A program made the position numbers and the translations under genes. Below, one piece after another: positions 26,433 through 34,780 of a stretch of 43,401 nt of DNA. Below the pieces are notes generated by a model. It was not told the origin of the DNA and did no database searches. It was given only the letters and a program-made list of their open reading frames with translations. Positions within the stretch are counted from its first letter, which is position 1. Each line of letters begins with the position of its first letter. The DNA is from Acidobacteriota bacterium (GTDB lineage: Bacteria > Acidobacteriota > Terriglobia > Bryobacterales > Bryobacteraceae), in the NCBI GenBank assembly GCA_016215215.1, contig JACRKW010000075.1, positions 1 to 43,401 on the forward strand, read 5' to 3'.

Positions 26433-28139
26433 TCAGTTCTGTTCGGTGATCCAGGTCCGCAGCAATTGGGCGGTTGCTGCCGGATCTTTCTTGGCTTCTT
26501 CGGTGATCACTTTCTTGAGCACCTCGGACTTCTTCGTGTGTGAGGCAATCGTGAGGGAGGCCAGAGTCTCACGCTCCAGCCGTTCCCGCTCAGCCTGGTT
26601 CTCCTTCAGCTTGGCCATCGCTTTGTCCTCAAAGCCCCCATCCTGGCCGGCCGCGGAAATCTGCGCCTGATCGCGTTTTCCCTGGGCGAGCGCCGGCGTC
26701 ATTTGTGCCACAGCCGCCCGGCGAGGCAGGCGGCGGAACAACATGAATGCGATCAACGCAAATACCACCACCAGCGCGGCTCCCGCCGCACCCCACACCG
26801 CCAGAGGAGCTTTGTTCAGCAGAGGCCGGAGCCAAGCCGGAAGCTGGTCTGTCTGCGGCGCGGAGCCCTGCCGCGCCCCAACGCCCTCCGGCGGCAGAGC
26901 GGTCAGCGTGGCTTCGAATGGCAGGGTCTCCACCAGGATCTGGTCGCCGCGCTCCTGTTTGAAACCCACCACCCCAGCCAGCACGTCACGGACGACTTTG
27001 AGCTTCTCCGGCGGCGGAGGCTCCAAAATGCGACGAGCCTTGGCGCCTTCTCCTTCCCACCGGAGGCCGTGATCCACCAGCACGGCGACCGAAAGGCGCT
27101 TGATGGCGCCTTGTGGCAGTTTCAGGTGGCGCACCACGCGGCTGGCTAGATACGAGGTGTTCTCGGTCTTGCGCGAAACCCCGCCTGGACCTGCGCCGCC
27201 CCTGGGAACTGGCCGCGGAAGATTGGAAGCCGTCCCGGGTACGCCGCCTGACGCCGCTGCCGAGCTGAGATCCTCGCTCTTCTGTGTGGTGGACATCACG
27301 GAGCGGTCCGGGTCGAATGTCTCCTCGCTCTGCTCGCCGCTGGTGAAATCGCATTCAATGCTGACGCCTGCCCGATACTTGTCCTCGCCCAGCAGGGGGT
27401 CAAGGGTCGCCCGGACTTTGGCGATGTAGTCCTTCTCCAACCCTTGCCGGTACTCCAGCGCGACGGCTGAAGCGCCCGCTTCCGGGTCGAGGTCGCGACG
27501 AGGCCGGCCGAGTAGATTTCCAGACATGTCCAGGATCGAGACTGCCTCCGGCCTGAGTCCTTCCACCGCGCTGGCCGCCAGGTGCTGGATGGCCTGCACA
27601 TGCTGGGGAGAGAGCCGGGCGCCCGGGCGCAACTTCACCAGCACGCTGGCCTTGGCGGGCTGGCGATTGTCCAGGTAGACCGAATCTTTGGAAAACGTCA
27701 CATGGACGCGCGCGCGTTCCACCTCCGAAAGCGACACCACGCTGCGCTCGAGCTCGCCCTCGATGGCGCGCCGGAAGTTGATGTGCTCGGCGAAGTCGGT
27801 TGTGCCGAGGTTGGTCTTGTCGAAGATCTCAAAGCCCATCCTGCCGCTACGGGGCAGCCCAGCCGCCGCCATGTCGAGCCGCAATTCGGCCACCTGTTCG
27901 GAGGGCACAAGGATGTTGCCGTTGTCGGCCACCTTGAACGCCACATTGGCGGAGCGGAGCTTTTCCACCATCGGCGCTGCATCCTCGGCGGCAACGCTCA
28001 GGAACAGCGGTTTCAAGTCCCGCTGGCGATTCCAATGCATGCCCCACGCGATGGCTGCGACCGTAGCCGCGGCGGCCAGCAGGAGGGTGATCTTCTGCCG
28101 CAAGGAAAGGGCGCTGATGAGGGCGGTGATCTGGTTCAT
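26433..28139 (-). CDS. fliF: Flagellar MS-ring protein FliF
   Basis: A 568-residue inner-membrane protein with one membrane segment near the N-terminus (about 17-36) and one near the C-terminus (about 445-470). The periplasmic ring-building motifs include VPSEQVAELRLDMAAAGLP and ARVHVTFSKDSVYL, and the short cytoplasmic tail should bind FliG. The linker around residues 300-335 is glycine/proline-rich. FliF is the scaffold for motor and export apparatus. The gene follows fliE by 33 bases. Confidence 0.96.
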   Translation of the reverse strand: MNQITALISALSLRQKITLLLAAAATVAAIAWGMHWNRQRDLKPLFLSVAAEDAAPMVEKLRSANVAFKVADNGNILVPSEQVAELRLDMAAAGLPRSGRMGFEIFDKTNLGTTDFAEHINFRRAIEGELERSVVSLSEVERARVHVTFSKDSVYLDNRQPAKASVLVKLRPGARLSPQHVQAIQHLAASAVEGLRPEAVSILDMSGNLLGRPRRDLDPEAGASAVALEYRQGLEKDYIAKVRATLDPLLGEDKYRAGVSIECDFTSGEQSEETFDPDRSVMSTTQKSEDLSSAAASGGVPGTASNLPRPVPRGGAGPGGVSRKTENTSYLASRVVRHLKLPQGAIKRLSVAVLVDHGLRWEGEGAKARRILEPPPPEKLKVVRDVLAGVVGFKQERGDQILVETLPFEATLTALPPEGVGARQGSAPQTDQLPAWLRPLLNKAPLAVWGAAGAALVVVFALIAFMLFRRLPRRAAVAQMTPALAQGKRDQAQISAAGQDGGFEDKAMAKLKENQAERERLERETLASLTIASHTKKSEVLKKVITEEAKKDPAATAQLLRTWITEQN

Positions 28140-28172
28140 GTGCGGCTGTCTGGCTCAGGCGGCGGCGCGCCC

Positions 28173-28466
28173 TCAGACCTGCATCCTCATCACTTCCTGG
28201 TAGGCCTGGACCACCTTGTTGCGAACCTGTAGGAACAGGTCAAGAGCCGCAGTCGCCCGCTGCTGCTCCAGCGCCACGCGATGCAGATCCTCGCCCTCCC
28301 CGCTGAGAAAACGTTCGATGGATGCGCTGGACTGGGCGTGCAGCGAATCCACGGTCCTCATCGCCTGGCCGATCACACTCTGGAAAGCTCCGGGTTCAAC
28401 TCGCGCAACCGCGCGTGCGGGTGCGATGAGGTCCGGAGGCTGGATGGATGGAATCGAATTCAGCAT
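28173..28466 (-). CDS. fliE: Flagellar hook-basal body protein FliE
   Basis: A 97-residue protein if it starts at ATG 28466; GTG 28475 would add three residues and sits too close to the GGCGG ribosome-binding site. The C-terminal helix ALDLFLQVRNKVVQAYQEVMRMQV is the standard FliE signature. FliE links the MS ring to the proximal rod and is an early export substrate. It lies between flgC and fliF, the usual order. Confidence 0.95.
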   Translation of the reverse strand: MLNSIPSIQPPDLIAPARAVARVEPGAFQSVIGQAMRTVDSLHAQSSASIERFLSGEGEDLHRVALEQQRATAALDLFLQVRNKVVQAYQEVMRMQV

Positions 28467-28479
28467 CGCAGGCACCCGC

Positions 28480-28917
28480 CTACCGCATCAGATCGATCGA
28501 CCTCGCCACCATGTCTTTGGCTGCGCTGATGGCCGCCACGTTCGCCTGGTAGCCGCGCGCAGCGCCCATCAGGTCCACCATCTCTTCGGCGGGATTGATG
28601 TGTGGATAGGAGACGTAGCCCCGGTCGTCCGCGTCAGGATGCCCGGGCTGGTAGCGAACGTCCGGCGGGCGGCTGTCTTCCCGCATCTCCACCACCCCAA
28701 CGCCCATGGAACCGGCATTCAATTCCGTCTGGAACACGGCGGCGAAGGGGGACTCCTGGGCCTCCGGCGCCAGAACAACATCCCTGCGCCGGTAGGGCCC
28801 GCCGTCCGGCGTGCGTGTGGTCTCCGCATTGGCCAGGTTCTCCACGATGGCCTCGGCACGCGCTCTCTGCGCCGCCATTCCAGACGCACTCACGGAGAAA
28901 AGATTGAACAGGCTCAT
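28480..28917 (-). CDS. flgC: Flagellar basal-body rod protein FlgC
   Basis: A 145-residue rod protein with the N-terminal motif FSVSASGMAAQRARAEAIVENLANAETTRT and the C-terminal MVDLMGAARGYQANVAAISAAKDM helix shared by axial proteins. It forms part of the proximal rod with FlgB, FlgF and FliE. The start overlaps the flgB stop by 4 bases. Confidence 0.96.
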   Translation of the reverse strand: MSLFNLFSVSASGMAAQRARAEAIVENLANAETTRTPDGGPYRRRDVVLAPEAQESPFAAVFQTELNAGSMGVGVVEMREDSRPPDVRYQPGHPDADDRGYVSYPHINPAEEMVDLMGAARGYQANVAAISAAKDMVARSIDLMR

Positions 28918-29252
28918 CCGCCGCGTCCCTCCTCGATTGCCTTCTTCATGAGCCGGATTTCGCCTTTCAGCAGGTTGCTGGCGACGTTGAACCGCAGGGC
29001 GTTTTCCGCAAGCAGCCGCGACTCGCGGTCCAGGCTCACATCGTTGCCGTCGTTTTTCACCGTCAGACCGCCTGGCGCGATCGCTCGTGGGCTGTCCCCC
29101 GGCGGCAGAGACATGAACTCAAATTGAAAGTCGAGATCGCGCGTCCGATAGCCGGGAGTATCGGCATTGGCGATGTTGGCGGCAACCATCTTCTGCCGAT
29201 GAGCCAGCAGGTCCATGTAATGTTCGATTCGATTGGAGATGTTGGAGAACAT
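28914..29252 (-). CDS. flgB: Flagellar basal-body rod protein FlgB
   Basis: A 112-residue protein with the axial motif HRQKMVAANIANADTPGYRTRDLDF near the N-terminus and ALRFNVASNLLKGEIRLMKKAI at the C-terminus. It is the first gene of the eight-gene flagellar run and is preceded by a sigma-54-type promoter. An AGGAAG ribosome-binding site lies about 12 bases before the ATG. Confidence 0.96.
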   Translation of the reverse strand: MFSNISNRIEHYMDLLAHRQKMVAANIANADTPGYRTRDLDFQFEFMSLPPGDSPRAIAPGGLTVKNDGNDVSLDRESRLLAENALRFNVASNLLKGEIRLMKKAIEEGRGG

Positions 29253-29282
29253 ACCGGCGCGAGCTTCCTGGCTTCGTTCTCA

Positions 29283-29299
29283 TGCAGGAGCCGTGCCAA
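29283..29299 (-). promoter_or_regulatory. Sigma-54 (-24/-12) promoter for the flagellar operon
   Basis: Reading leftward, TTGGCACGGCTCCTGCA matches the sigma-54 consensus TGGCACG-N4-TTGC with one mismatch and the required 10 bases between GG and GC. A transcript would start near 29272, about 20 bases before flgB. No enhancer-binding activator gene is in the window. The rest of 29253-29370 shows no other clear signal. Confidence 0.65.
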
Positions 29300-29370
29300 T
29301 GCCGCCCCGAGATGCACGGCAGCGCCAAGTGGTTGGAACTAGTAGCTCAGAGCCCGCCCGAGAGCCGGCT

Positions 29371-29784
29371 CTATTCCTCGTACATCGAGGGGTAGGCGCG
29401 TTTCATTTCGGAGGCCGTCTCATGGGCTGTGCCGATTTGGATCAGATTGCCTTTGCCGATGCCCGGACATCGGCGCGCTGTGCGCTCCCAGGCGCGCGCC
29501 GATTCCAACAGCTCCGGCCAGAACGGAAACAGGCGGCACTGGGTCGGCTTGGCCTGATGGATGGAGCATCCTCCATCGATCAAGAAGTGACACTGGCGGC
29601 CAGCCGGCTTGCGCAGCCGGATGAGACGACGGGTGCGATAGACATACCGGTTTTCGAACTCGGCCGGATCCAGACCCAGAAAACCGGCGGCCCGCACCAG
29701 GTCCTCTTCACTCAGATAGACAAACCCCTGCAGGTCACAGCAACTGGTGCAGCCGGGCTGGCACGTGAATCGCACTCCGATCAT
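29371..29784 (-). CDS. YkgJ-type cysteine-cluster protein
   Basis: A 137-residue protein if it starts at ATG 29784, just before the first cysteine block; an upstream extension looks non-coding. Cysteines at 8, 12, 15, 16, 65, 73, 83 and 106 form the CxxxCxxCC...C...C...C pattern of PF03692 (putative zinc- or iron-chelating domain). The block TQCRLFPFWPE is typical. The biochemical role of the family is not firmly known. It is not part of the flagellar operon by spacing (118 bases). Confidence 0.85.
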   Translation of the reverse strand: MIGVRFTCQPGCTSCCDLQGFVYLSEEDLVRAAGFLGLDPAEFENRYVYRTRRLIRLRKPAGRQCHFLIDGGCSIHQAKPTQCRLFPFWPELLESARAWERTARRCPGIGKGNLIQIGTAHETASEMKRAYPSMYEE

Positions 29785-29837
29785 ACAGAACAAGGATATC
29801 CGTTTTGCCGCCGGCGCCCACGCCTCGACAGGAGCGC

Positions 29838-30012
29838 TATAATGAAAAGAGCTTCCCGCCCCCGTCACCTACAGGCCAGGGAAGGTGTCTTTGCCCCCAC
29901 GAAGGGGCGTCATCGCGTTCTTGCAGGCAGGCCGCAGGCCCCCCGCCCATGCGACACAGAACAGCGACTCAGTAGTCACGCCAGATTCTCAGTTCCGGAG
30001 GAAGATCTCAGT
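29838..30012 (+). promoter_or_regulatory. Promoter and long leader of the DUF2934 gene
   Basis: A consensus -10 box TATAAT lies at 29838-29843 without a good -35. About 160 bases of leader follow, including a short GCCCC-cacgaa-GGGGC hairpin and a pyrimidine/GC-rich stretch, ending with GGAGGAAG before ATG 30013. Whether the leader regulates anything cannot be seen. Confidence 0.4.
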
Positions 30013-30339
30013 ATGCCGTCCAAGAAGAAGACCGTTACCGAAACTACCGCGACCAAACCCGCCGAGGGTTCCGCCGCCCCAGCCAAGCGCCGCAACTCCT
30101 CTTCAACGAAGTCCACCGCCGCCACCCACAAGGCGCCGGCCCGGAAAACGGCCGCCCGCCGTAGCGTACCCACAGCGCAGGAACCGCCGTCTCCCGTCTT
30201 CGATGAGACCCTCCACAAGGCAGAAATAGCCCACGAAGCCTATATGCTCTGGCTCAAACGCGGGGCCTCACACGGACAGGCACACCAGGACTGGCTTCGC
30301 GCGGTTGAGATCGTGCGAGCCAGGCGCCAGGCCGGCTAG
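30013..30339 (+). CDS. DUF2934 protein with histone-like basic N-terminal tail
   Basis: A 108-residue protein with GGAGGAAG upstream. Residues 1-55 are a low-complexity Lys/Ala/Thr/Ser/Pro tail resembling histone H1 or AlgP-type tails (blocks KKKTV, PAKRRNSSS, PARKTAARRS). Residues 66-105 match DUF2934: HEAYMLWLKRGASHGQAHQDW followed by an RAVEIVRARR helix. DUF2934 is a short domain of unknown function; the tail suggests nucleic-acid binding, which is inference. The stop overlaps the convergent lexA stop in the palindrome GCTAGC. Confidence 0.8.
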   Translation: MPSKKKTVTETTATKPAEGSAAPAKRRNSSSTKSTAATHKAPARKTAARRSVPTAQEPPSPVFDETLHKAEIAHEAYMLWLKRGASHGQAHQDWLRAVEIVRARRQAG

Positions 30340-30971
30340 CGATACTTCCGAAGAACTGCCAAGACGCGGCCCTGCAGTTCCAGCCTATCGCCGGACACGC
30401 GAATGGGCTCCATCGAGCTGTTTGCCGGCTGGAGCCGGACCATGCCCTCCGGTTCCCGGTAGAACCGCTTGAGCGTGGTTTCCATCCCGTCCACCAGCGC
30501 CACGACAATTTCACCGTCGCGGACGTTCGGTGTCCGTTCCACGAGCACAAAATCGCCACTGCAGATGTGGTCCTCGATCATCGAGTCCCCTTTCACCTGC
30601 AGGGCATAGGTCTCAGCGGACTTGGCGAAGTCAGCGAAGTTCAGCGTCTCCGGCGAAGCCACGGCTTCGACAGGCGCGCCGGCGGCGATCCTGCCCAACA
30701 GCGGTACCTCTGCCGGCGCGGAAGAGACGCCGTGAACGCGCTCACGCTCCGCCATGCGGTAGTCGGCCGACACTTCGATCGACCGGCTCTCGTTGTAGCG
30801 CCGTTTGAGATACCCCTTTTGTTCCAGGGCGGTGATGTGCTTGTGGACGGTGGCTAGTGATGCCAACTGCAGGCCCCGAGCGATTTCGTCAAAGCTCGGG
30901 CTGTAACCTTGCCGTTCCGTATACTCGACTAGGAAGTCAAGTACTTCTTTTTGCCTCGGCGTGAGAGCCAT
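30336..30971 (-). CDS. lexA: SOS repressor LexA
   Basis: A 211-residue repressor counted from ATG 30971 (MALTPRQKEV); ATG 30977 is two codons upstream. The winged-helix domain has SPSFDEIARGLQLASLATVHKHI. Autocleavage Ala-Gly is at 97-98 (GRIAAGAPVEA), catalytic Ser130 in KGDSMIEDHI and Lys168 in TTLKRFYRE. On DNA damage, RecA filament triggers self-cleavage. No ribosome-binding site precedes either ATG, and the promoter places transcription start at the ATG, suggesting leaderless translation. Confidence 0.95.
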   Translation of the reverse strand: MALTPRQKEVLDFLVEYTERQGYSPSFDEIARGLQLASLATVHKHITALEQKGYLKRRYNESRSIEVSADYRMAERERVHGVSSAPAEVPLLGRIAAGAPVEAVASPETLNFADFAKSAETYALQVKGDSMIEDHICSGDFVLVERTPNVRDGEIVVALVDGMETTLKRFYREPEGMVRLQPANSSMEPIRVSGDRLELQGRVLAVLRKYR

Positions 30972-30977
30972 GCCCAT

Positions 30978-31006
30978 ATTCTTGGCGAATAGTTAGCGAA
31001 AGTCAA
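30978..31006 (-). promoter_or_regulatory. lexA promoter with embedded direct-repeat operator
   Basis: Leftward TTGACT (31006-31001), a 17-base spacer and AAGAAT (30983-30978) form a good promoter. The spacer holds TTCGCTAA and TTCGCCAA as direct repeats 11 bases apart (31000-30982 with the -10 edge). The 11-base period is the same as in the GTTC-N7-GTTC LexA box of alphaproteobacteria, so autorepression by LexA is likely. Confidence 0.6.
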
Positions 31007-31051
31007 GCCCCCTGACCATTGGAAGCAATCTAAAGATAGGCAGTCGACCCG

Positions 31052-31279
31052 CTAGTTCATCCCGCACTTCCCCGGAGTGGGGCACATGCCGCCCGAAGGG
31101 CACATTGCGGGTGCAGGCGACTTGGAAGCGCCCATCTGAGGAGCGAAGGTGGACAACTGCCTGGCCAGCCGGGACTCTCCGCACGACGGGCATGTCAAAT
31201 CGTCAAGGTCCGCCTGGCGCCGGATCAACTTCTCAAACTTCGTCCCGCACTCCTGGCAAGCGTACTCATAGATGGGCAT
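31052..31279 (-). CDS. FmdB-type zinc-ribbon protein
   Basis: A 75-residue protein with the FmdB/regulatory zinc-ribbon pattern MPIYEYACQECGTKFEKL and CPSCGE, making one Cys4 knuckle. The tail is rich in Gly, Pro and Met and holds extra cysteines (MCPSGGMCPTPGKCG), which might bind another metal. Function of the family is poorly known. It starts 2 bases after the dacB stop and is probably cotranscribed with it. Confidence 0.85.
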   Translation of the reverse strand: MPIYEYACQECGTKFEKLIRRQADLDDLTCPSCGESRLARQLSTFAPQMGASKSPAPAMCPSGGMCPTPGKCGMN

Positions 31280-31281
31280 AG

Positions 31282-32754
31282 TTATCGTTGTCCTTCGCGC
31301 ATGACCGCTATAGCAATTCTATCAATCAGGGCGCGGATGTCGGCCGCGGGACCGGTGGCGCCGTTGGCGATGATGGAAAACGCCAGCCGGCGGCTGCCAT
31401 TCGGACCCGTGTAGCCCGAAAGCGCCGCCACGTGACTGATTGTGCCGGTTTTGGCGCGGATGGTGGAAGCGCCCTCCACGCCACGGAAGCGCGCAGACAG
31501 GGTTCCGTCTTCGCCGGCCGCAGGCAGCAGGCTCCAGAATGCATCCCCGTGCGGGCTCTGATCCATGTACCTGAGCAAGGAGGTGATGGCGGTGGGGCTG
31601 ATCAAGGTCCGGCGGGAGAGCCCGGAGCCATCCTCCAGTGAGAAGTCCAGCTTCTCAATCCCCAGGCCGACGAGGAACTCCTCCATCTCCTTCTGGCCCG
31701 CGGCGGCGGTCCCTTCGCCTCTCCTGACCCGGCCCACCTCGCGCAACAGGATCTCGGCGTGCAGATTTTGGCTCACCTTATCCACCACGCGGGCGATTTC
31801 GAGCAGAGGGGGCGAAAGCCGCCGGGCCAAGACCGTACCAGCCGCAGGAGCGTAGCGCTGGCCGGCCGCGCGATGAGCGGCTCTGGCCGTCCCGCCCACG
31901 GTGATCCCGCGAGCCCGCAACAACATGATGAATGCCTCCGCGGCGAACCGGGCGGGGTCTTCCACAGCGATCAACTGGGAAACGGCCGGCGAGTTCGGGG
32001 GAACCGTGCCGCTGATCTCGACCACGCTCGACCCGGGAGCCCGGTCGAAGTTGATCTTGCGTTCCGCCCCTGCCTCCGTCTTGAGGGTGACATGAAAGGT
32101 GAAATGCTCCACTGGAGGCCTGACGGAGACCTCGGCCGGCGCACCCGGCGTCTTGCCGGGCCGGACCGTGATGGAGATCGCGTTGTCATTCAGGGTAAGG
32201 GCGCTGACCGCAGCGCCGTATTCCCAAGCCAGGTCGCCCGCGGCCCAGCCGTCCGGGTACGGCTGCCACGGCCACAAGGTATCGTCGCCGACAACGTTGC
32301 CCGCCACAAATCGCACGCCACGGGCCAAGACCTCATCGGCCAGGGCGGCCAATCCGTGCAGCGGATCGCCCTCGATTGGCCCCTTCTGGTACGGCACGAT
32401 CCGCGCCGAAAGGGTAGTGTCGCCCCCGCCGATCAAGCGGAGATCGCCCTGAATCCGGCCTGCTGGGTCCGGGGCCGCGCCCAGTACTTTTGTTTCGAAG
32501 CGGTATTCCGGCCCAAGACGCACCAGGGCCAGCGCGGTGGAGAACAGCTTGGTGTTGGATGCCGGCGTAAAGGGCACGCCTGCGTTCCTGGCATAGAGTG
32601 TGCGGCCGGTTGCCAGGTCGACCACGTGCACGCCCCAGGTGGCCTTGCGCGCAACCGGCGTGGCAAGGATCGCCTCCACTGACTCATCCAGAGACTGCGC
32701 AACCGCGAGACTGGCGAGCAACGTCACTAGTAGTGAGTGAAAAACAGCGCGCAT
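31282..32754 (-). CDS. dacB: D-alanyl-D-alanine carboxypeptidase/endopeptidase (PBP4, S13 family)
   Basis: The start is set at ATG 32754, giving 490 residues with a signal peptide (RAVFHSLLVTLLASLAVAQ). Active-site motifs: SxxK as PASNTK (Ser66, Lys69), SxN as VSQNLHAE and KTG as RAKTGTI near the C-terminus. The long insert between SxxK and SxN is typical of PBP4. The enzyme trims peptidoglycan peptides in the periplasm. The 24-base divergent spacer with the next gene must hold overlapping promoters. Confidence 0.92.
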   Translation of the reverse strand: MRAVFHSLLVTLLASLAVAQSLDESVEAILATPVARKATWGVHVVDLATGRTLYARNAGVPFTPASNTKLFSTALALVRLGPEYRFETKVLGAAPDPAGRIQGDLRLIGGGDTTLSARIVPYQKGPIEGDPLHGLAALADEVLARGVRFVAGNVVGDDTLWPWQPYPDGWAAGDLAWEYGAAVSALTLNDNAISITVRPGKTPGAPAEVSVRPPVEHFTFHVTLKTEAGAERKINFDRAPGSSVVEISGTVPPNSPAVSQLIAVEDPARFAAEAFIMLLRARGITVGGTARAAHRAAGQRYAPAAGTVLARRLSPPLLEIARVVDKVSQNLHAEILLREVGRVRRGEGTAAAGQKEMEEFLVGLGIEKLDFSLEDGSGLSRRTLISPTAITSLLRYMDQSPHGDAFWSLLPAAGEDGTLSARFRGVEGASTIRAKTGTISHVAALSGYTGPNGSRRLAFSIIANGATGPAADIRALIDRIAIAVMREGQR

Positions 32755-32778
32755 GAGTATCCAGTGTATCCTGAGGCC

Positions 32779-33432
32779 GTGAAGATCCTGGCCGTATGGC
32801 TGGCGTTTCTGCCCTTGTTGAGCGCCGGCACGCAACCAAAGCCGTCGGCGGCAGACTACGCGGTCAGCGGCAAGGCTGCATGGGCCTCCCTCGGCGCGGA
32901 GTTCCTCGGCCGCGGCATCGATGCCCCCGGCCAGCACGATGCGTCGTTCTACACGACGAACTACCTTGTGTTGGAAGTAGCCGTGTTTCCCAGCGACAAA
33001 CCTGGGTTGCCGGTTTCACCCGGCCACTTCAGGCTGCGGCTAAACGGCGCGACGCGGGAGTGGGCGCCTGCCACTGCCGGAATGGTCGCCGCCGATCTGC
33101 GGAATCCGGAGTACTCTGGCGACCGCCCGCCGGGCGTTCAGGTTGGCGGCGGCATCGGCGGAGTGGTGATCGCTCCCCGCAGGCCCACGGAGCGATTTCC
33201 GGGAGATCCGGCTGGGCGCAGGCCGGGAACACAGACCACCTCCGACCAGTCGTCCACCTACGCCGACAGAGGCGCAAAGGCGGCCCACGAGTTGGCGTTG
33301 CAGGACGGTCCGGGCGGCTCGGCTCGCAGCGGGCTGATCTACTTCAATTGGAAGGGCAAGCTCAAGGATTTGAAGAAGATCGAGCTCGTTTATGACGGGC
33401 CGGGCGGGCAGGCGGTCCTCAGGCTGCGCTGA
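32779..33432 (+). CDS. Secreted protein of unknown function
   Basis: The start is set at GTG 32779, which gives a 217-residue protein opening with a signal peptide (KILAVWLAFLPLLSAG). The mature part has beta-rich segments such as YTTNYLVLEVAVFP and FRLRLNGATREWAPA, a glycine-rich loop (VQVGGGIGGVVIAP) and the C-terminal KLKDLKKIELVYDGPGG. The pattern suggests an exported beta-sandwich, but I recognise no family. The 3' end overlaps the convergent MFS gene by 14 bases. Confidence 0.7.
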   Translation: MKILAVWLAFLPLLSAGTQPKPSAADYAVSGKAAWASLGAEFLGRGIDAPGQHDASFYTTNYLVLEVAVFPSDKPGLPVSPGHFRLRLNGATREWAPATAGMVAADLRNPEYSGDRPPGVQVGGGIGGVVIAPRRPTERFPGDPAGRRPGTQTTSDQSSTYADRGAKAAHELALQDGPGGSARSGLIYFNWKGKLKDLKKIELVYDGPGGQAVLRLR

Positions 33433-34657
33433 GCTTGTCTTCAAGCAGGATCAGCAACAACAACAGAAGAACCATGACCGAGCCGATCAGCGGCAGGCCC
33501 ATCAACACGCCGATTCCCAGGTAATGGGCGAAGTAGCCGACCGAGGCGGGAGCCAGCAATCCCCCGGTGAGCGCGAGCGAGAAGATGCCGTTGAAAAACC
33601 CGGGATGGAAATAGGGAAAGCGGTCGCCGATCTTTTCCATGACAAGCGGCAAGATGACGGCGAAGCCGCCGCCGGCCAGCAGCACTCCCACCGTGGCGCC
33701 AAACAGGTTGTTGGTGAGCAGCAGAACCAGGCAGGCGAACATCGGGGCCACCACAGCGCAGGCCAGCAGCCGGGCGTGCGACACGCGCGGCAGCAACCAT
33801 TGCGCGCCCACACGGCCCACCAGCAATGCCGCCCAGTAGAGGGCCAGCAGCAGCAGCGACGTTTCCGGGCTGACCCCCAGCCGCTGTGTCAGGAACAGAG
33901 CCAGCCAGCCGGCCAGCGCGCCTTCATTGCCGAACTGGAAGAAGAGCAGCAGAGTGAACAGGATGGCCGCCGGACTGCGAAAATCCCGGACCACCTCGCG
34001 CCAGGCGGGGTGCTCAACCGGTGTGCCGGCGCCAGTCTTCCATCGCGCGTGCTTGATGGAGGCAAGCAGCGGCGCCACGGCAAGCAGCAGCAGGACGCTC
34101 TGCACCGAATAGGCGAAGAAGGTGCCGGAAACAAACAGGGCGCACACCAGGCACCCCATGCCGAACATCGCCCCGCCCAGGTTGATGGCGGCGGCTTTGT
34201 TCAACTGATAGGCAGCCGACATGGCATGGAATGCCGCCGTGTTCTGGGCGCCGGCGCCGAATCCAACCAGCAGCAGGCCCATCAGGCGCCACCAGAACGG
34301 CACAGGCGGCGTGGAGAAGGCCAGCAGGACCAGAGCCGCGGCGGCCACACCGGCTCCCAGGCTGAGCGTGAACGCAATTCCTTTGCGGCGGATCAACCTC
34401 ATGCCCAGCCAGGCCCCTGCAAGAATGCCAACATTCTGGCACAGGAAGTAGGTGCCGATCAGCAGGTAGTTGGGCGCGATGTGATAACGCCACGCCGGCA
34501 AGACCGCTCCCAACAGCGACATCAGGATGCCGGAGATGAACAACCCCGAAAGTCCACGGCCGGCGGCCGAGCCCTGCAACGCGCCCTGACCGGCTCCCAT
34601 CATGGCCGGATCGGAGACGTGCTGCTGCCCGGTGGGTGGCACCATCGTATTGTACAT
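33419..34657 (-). CDS. MFS transporter
   Basis: A 412-residue protein with about twelve hydrophobic helices. The loop between helices 2 and 3 has GAWLGMRLIRRKG, the MFS A-like motif. GFGAGAQNTAAFHAMSAAY and FQFGNEGALAGWLALFLT resemble the fucose-permease/sugar-porter branch (FGHS-like), so a sugar or sugar-derivative substrate is possible; this is inference. GGAG lies just before ATG 34657. It stands alone, convergent with the secreted unknown. Confidence 0.85.
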   Translation of the reverse strand: MYNTMVPPTGQQHVSDPAMMGAGQGALQGSAAGRGLSGLFISGILMSLLGAVLPAWRYHIAPNYLLIGTYFLCQNVGILAGAWLGMRLIRRKGIAFTLSLGAGVAAAALVLLAFSTPPVPFWWRLMGLLLVGFGAGAQNTAAFHAMSAAYQLNKAAAINLGGAMFGMGCLVCALFVSGTFFAYSVQSVLLLLAVAPLLASIKHARWKTGAGTPVEHPAWREVVRDFRSPAAILFTLLLFFQFGNEGALAGWLALFLTQRLGVSPETSLLLLALYWAALLVGRVGAQWLLPRVSHARLLACAVVAPMFACLVLLLTNNLFGATVGVLLAGGGFAVILPLVMEKIGDRFPYFHPGFFNGIFSLALTGGLLAPASVGYFAHYLGIGVLMGLPLIGSVMVLLLLLLILLEDKLSAA

Positions 34658-34751
34658 CCGCTCCGGTCACTCCACCGTGAGCTGGACCGGACGTCGGCGC
34701 GGAGGATCGCCAGGCTGAAACATTTTTCGGCGATCCTGTTCCAGATTTTCG

Positions 34752-34780
34752 TTGACAGACCGCCCAACCTCGATTAGGAT
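34752..34780 (+). promoter_or_regulatory. Near-consensus sigma-70 promoter of the structured RNA
   Basis: TTGACA at 34752-34757 (perfect -35), a 17-base spacer and TAGGAT at 34775-34780 (-10). Predicted start is A34787, immediately before the 5' stem of the RNA. This is the best sigma-70 promoter I see in the window. Confidence 0.75.

Noticed and set aside
33392-34777. Gln/His-rich rightward open frame opposite the MFS gene
   Set aside because: Typical mirror of hydrophobic Leu-rich codons; no plausible fold.
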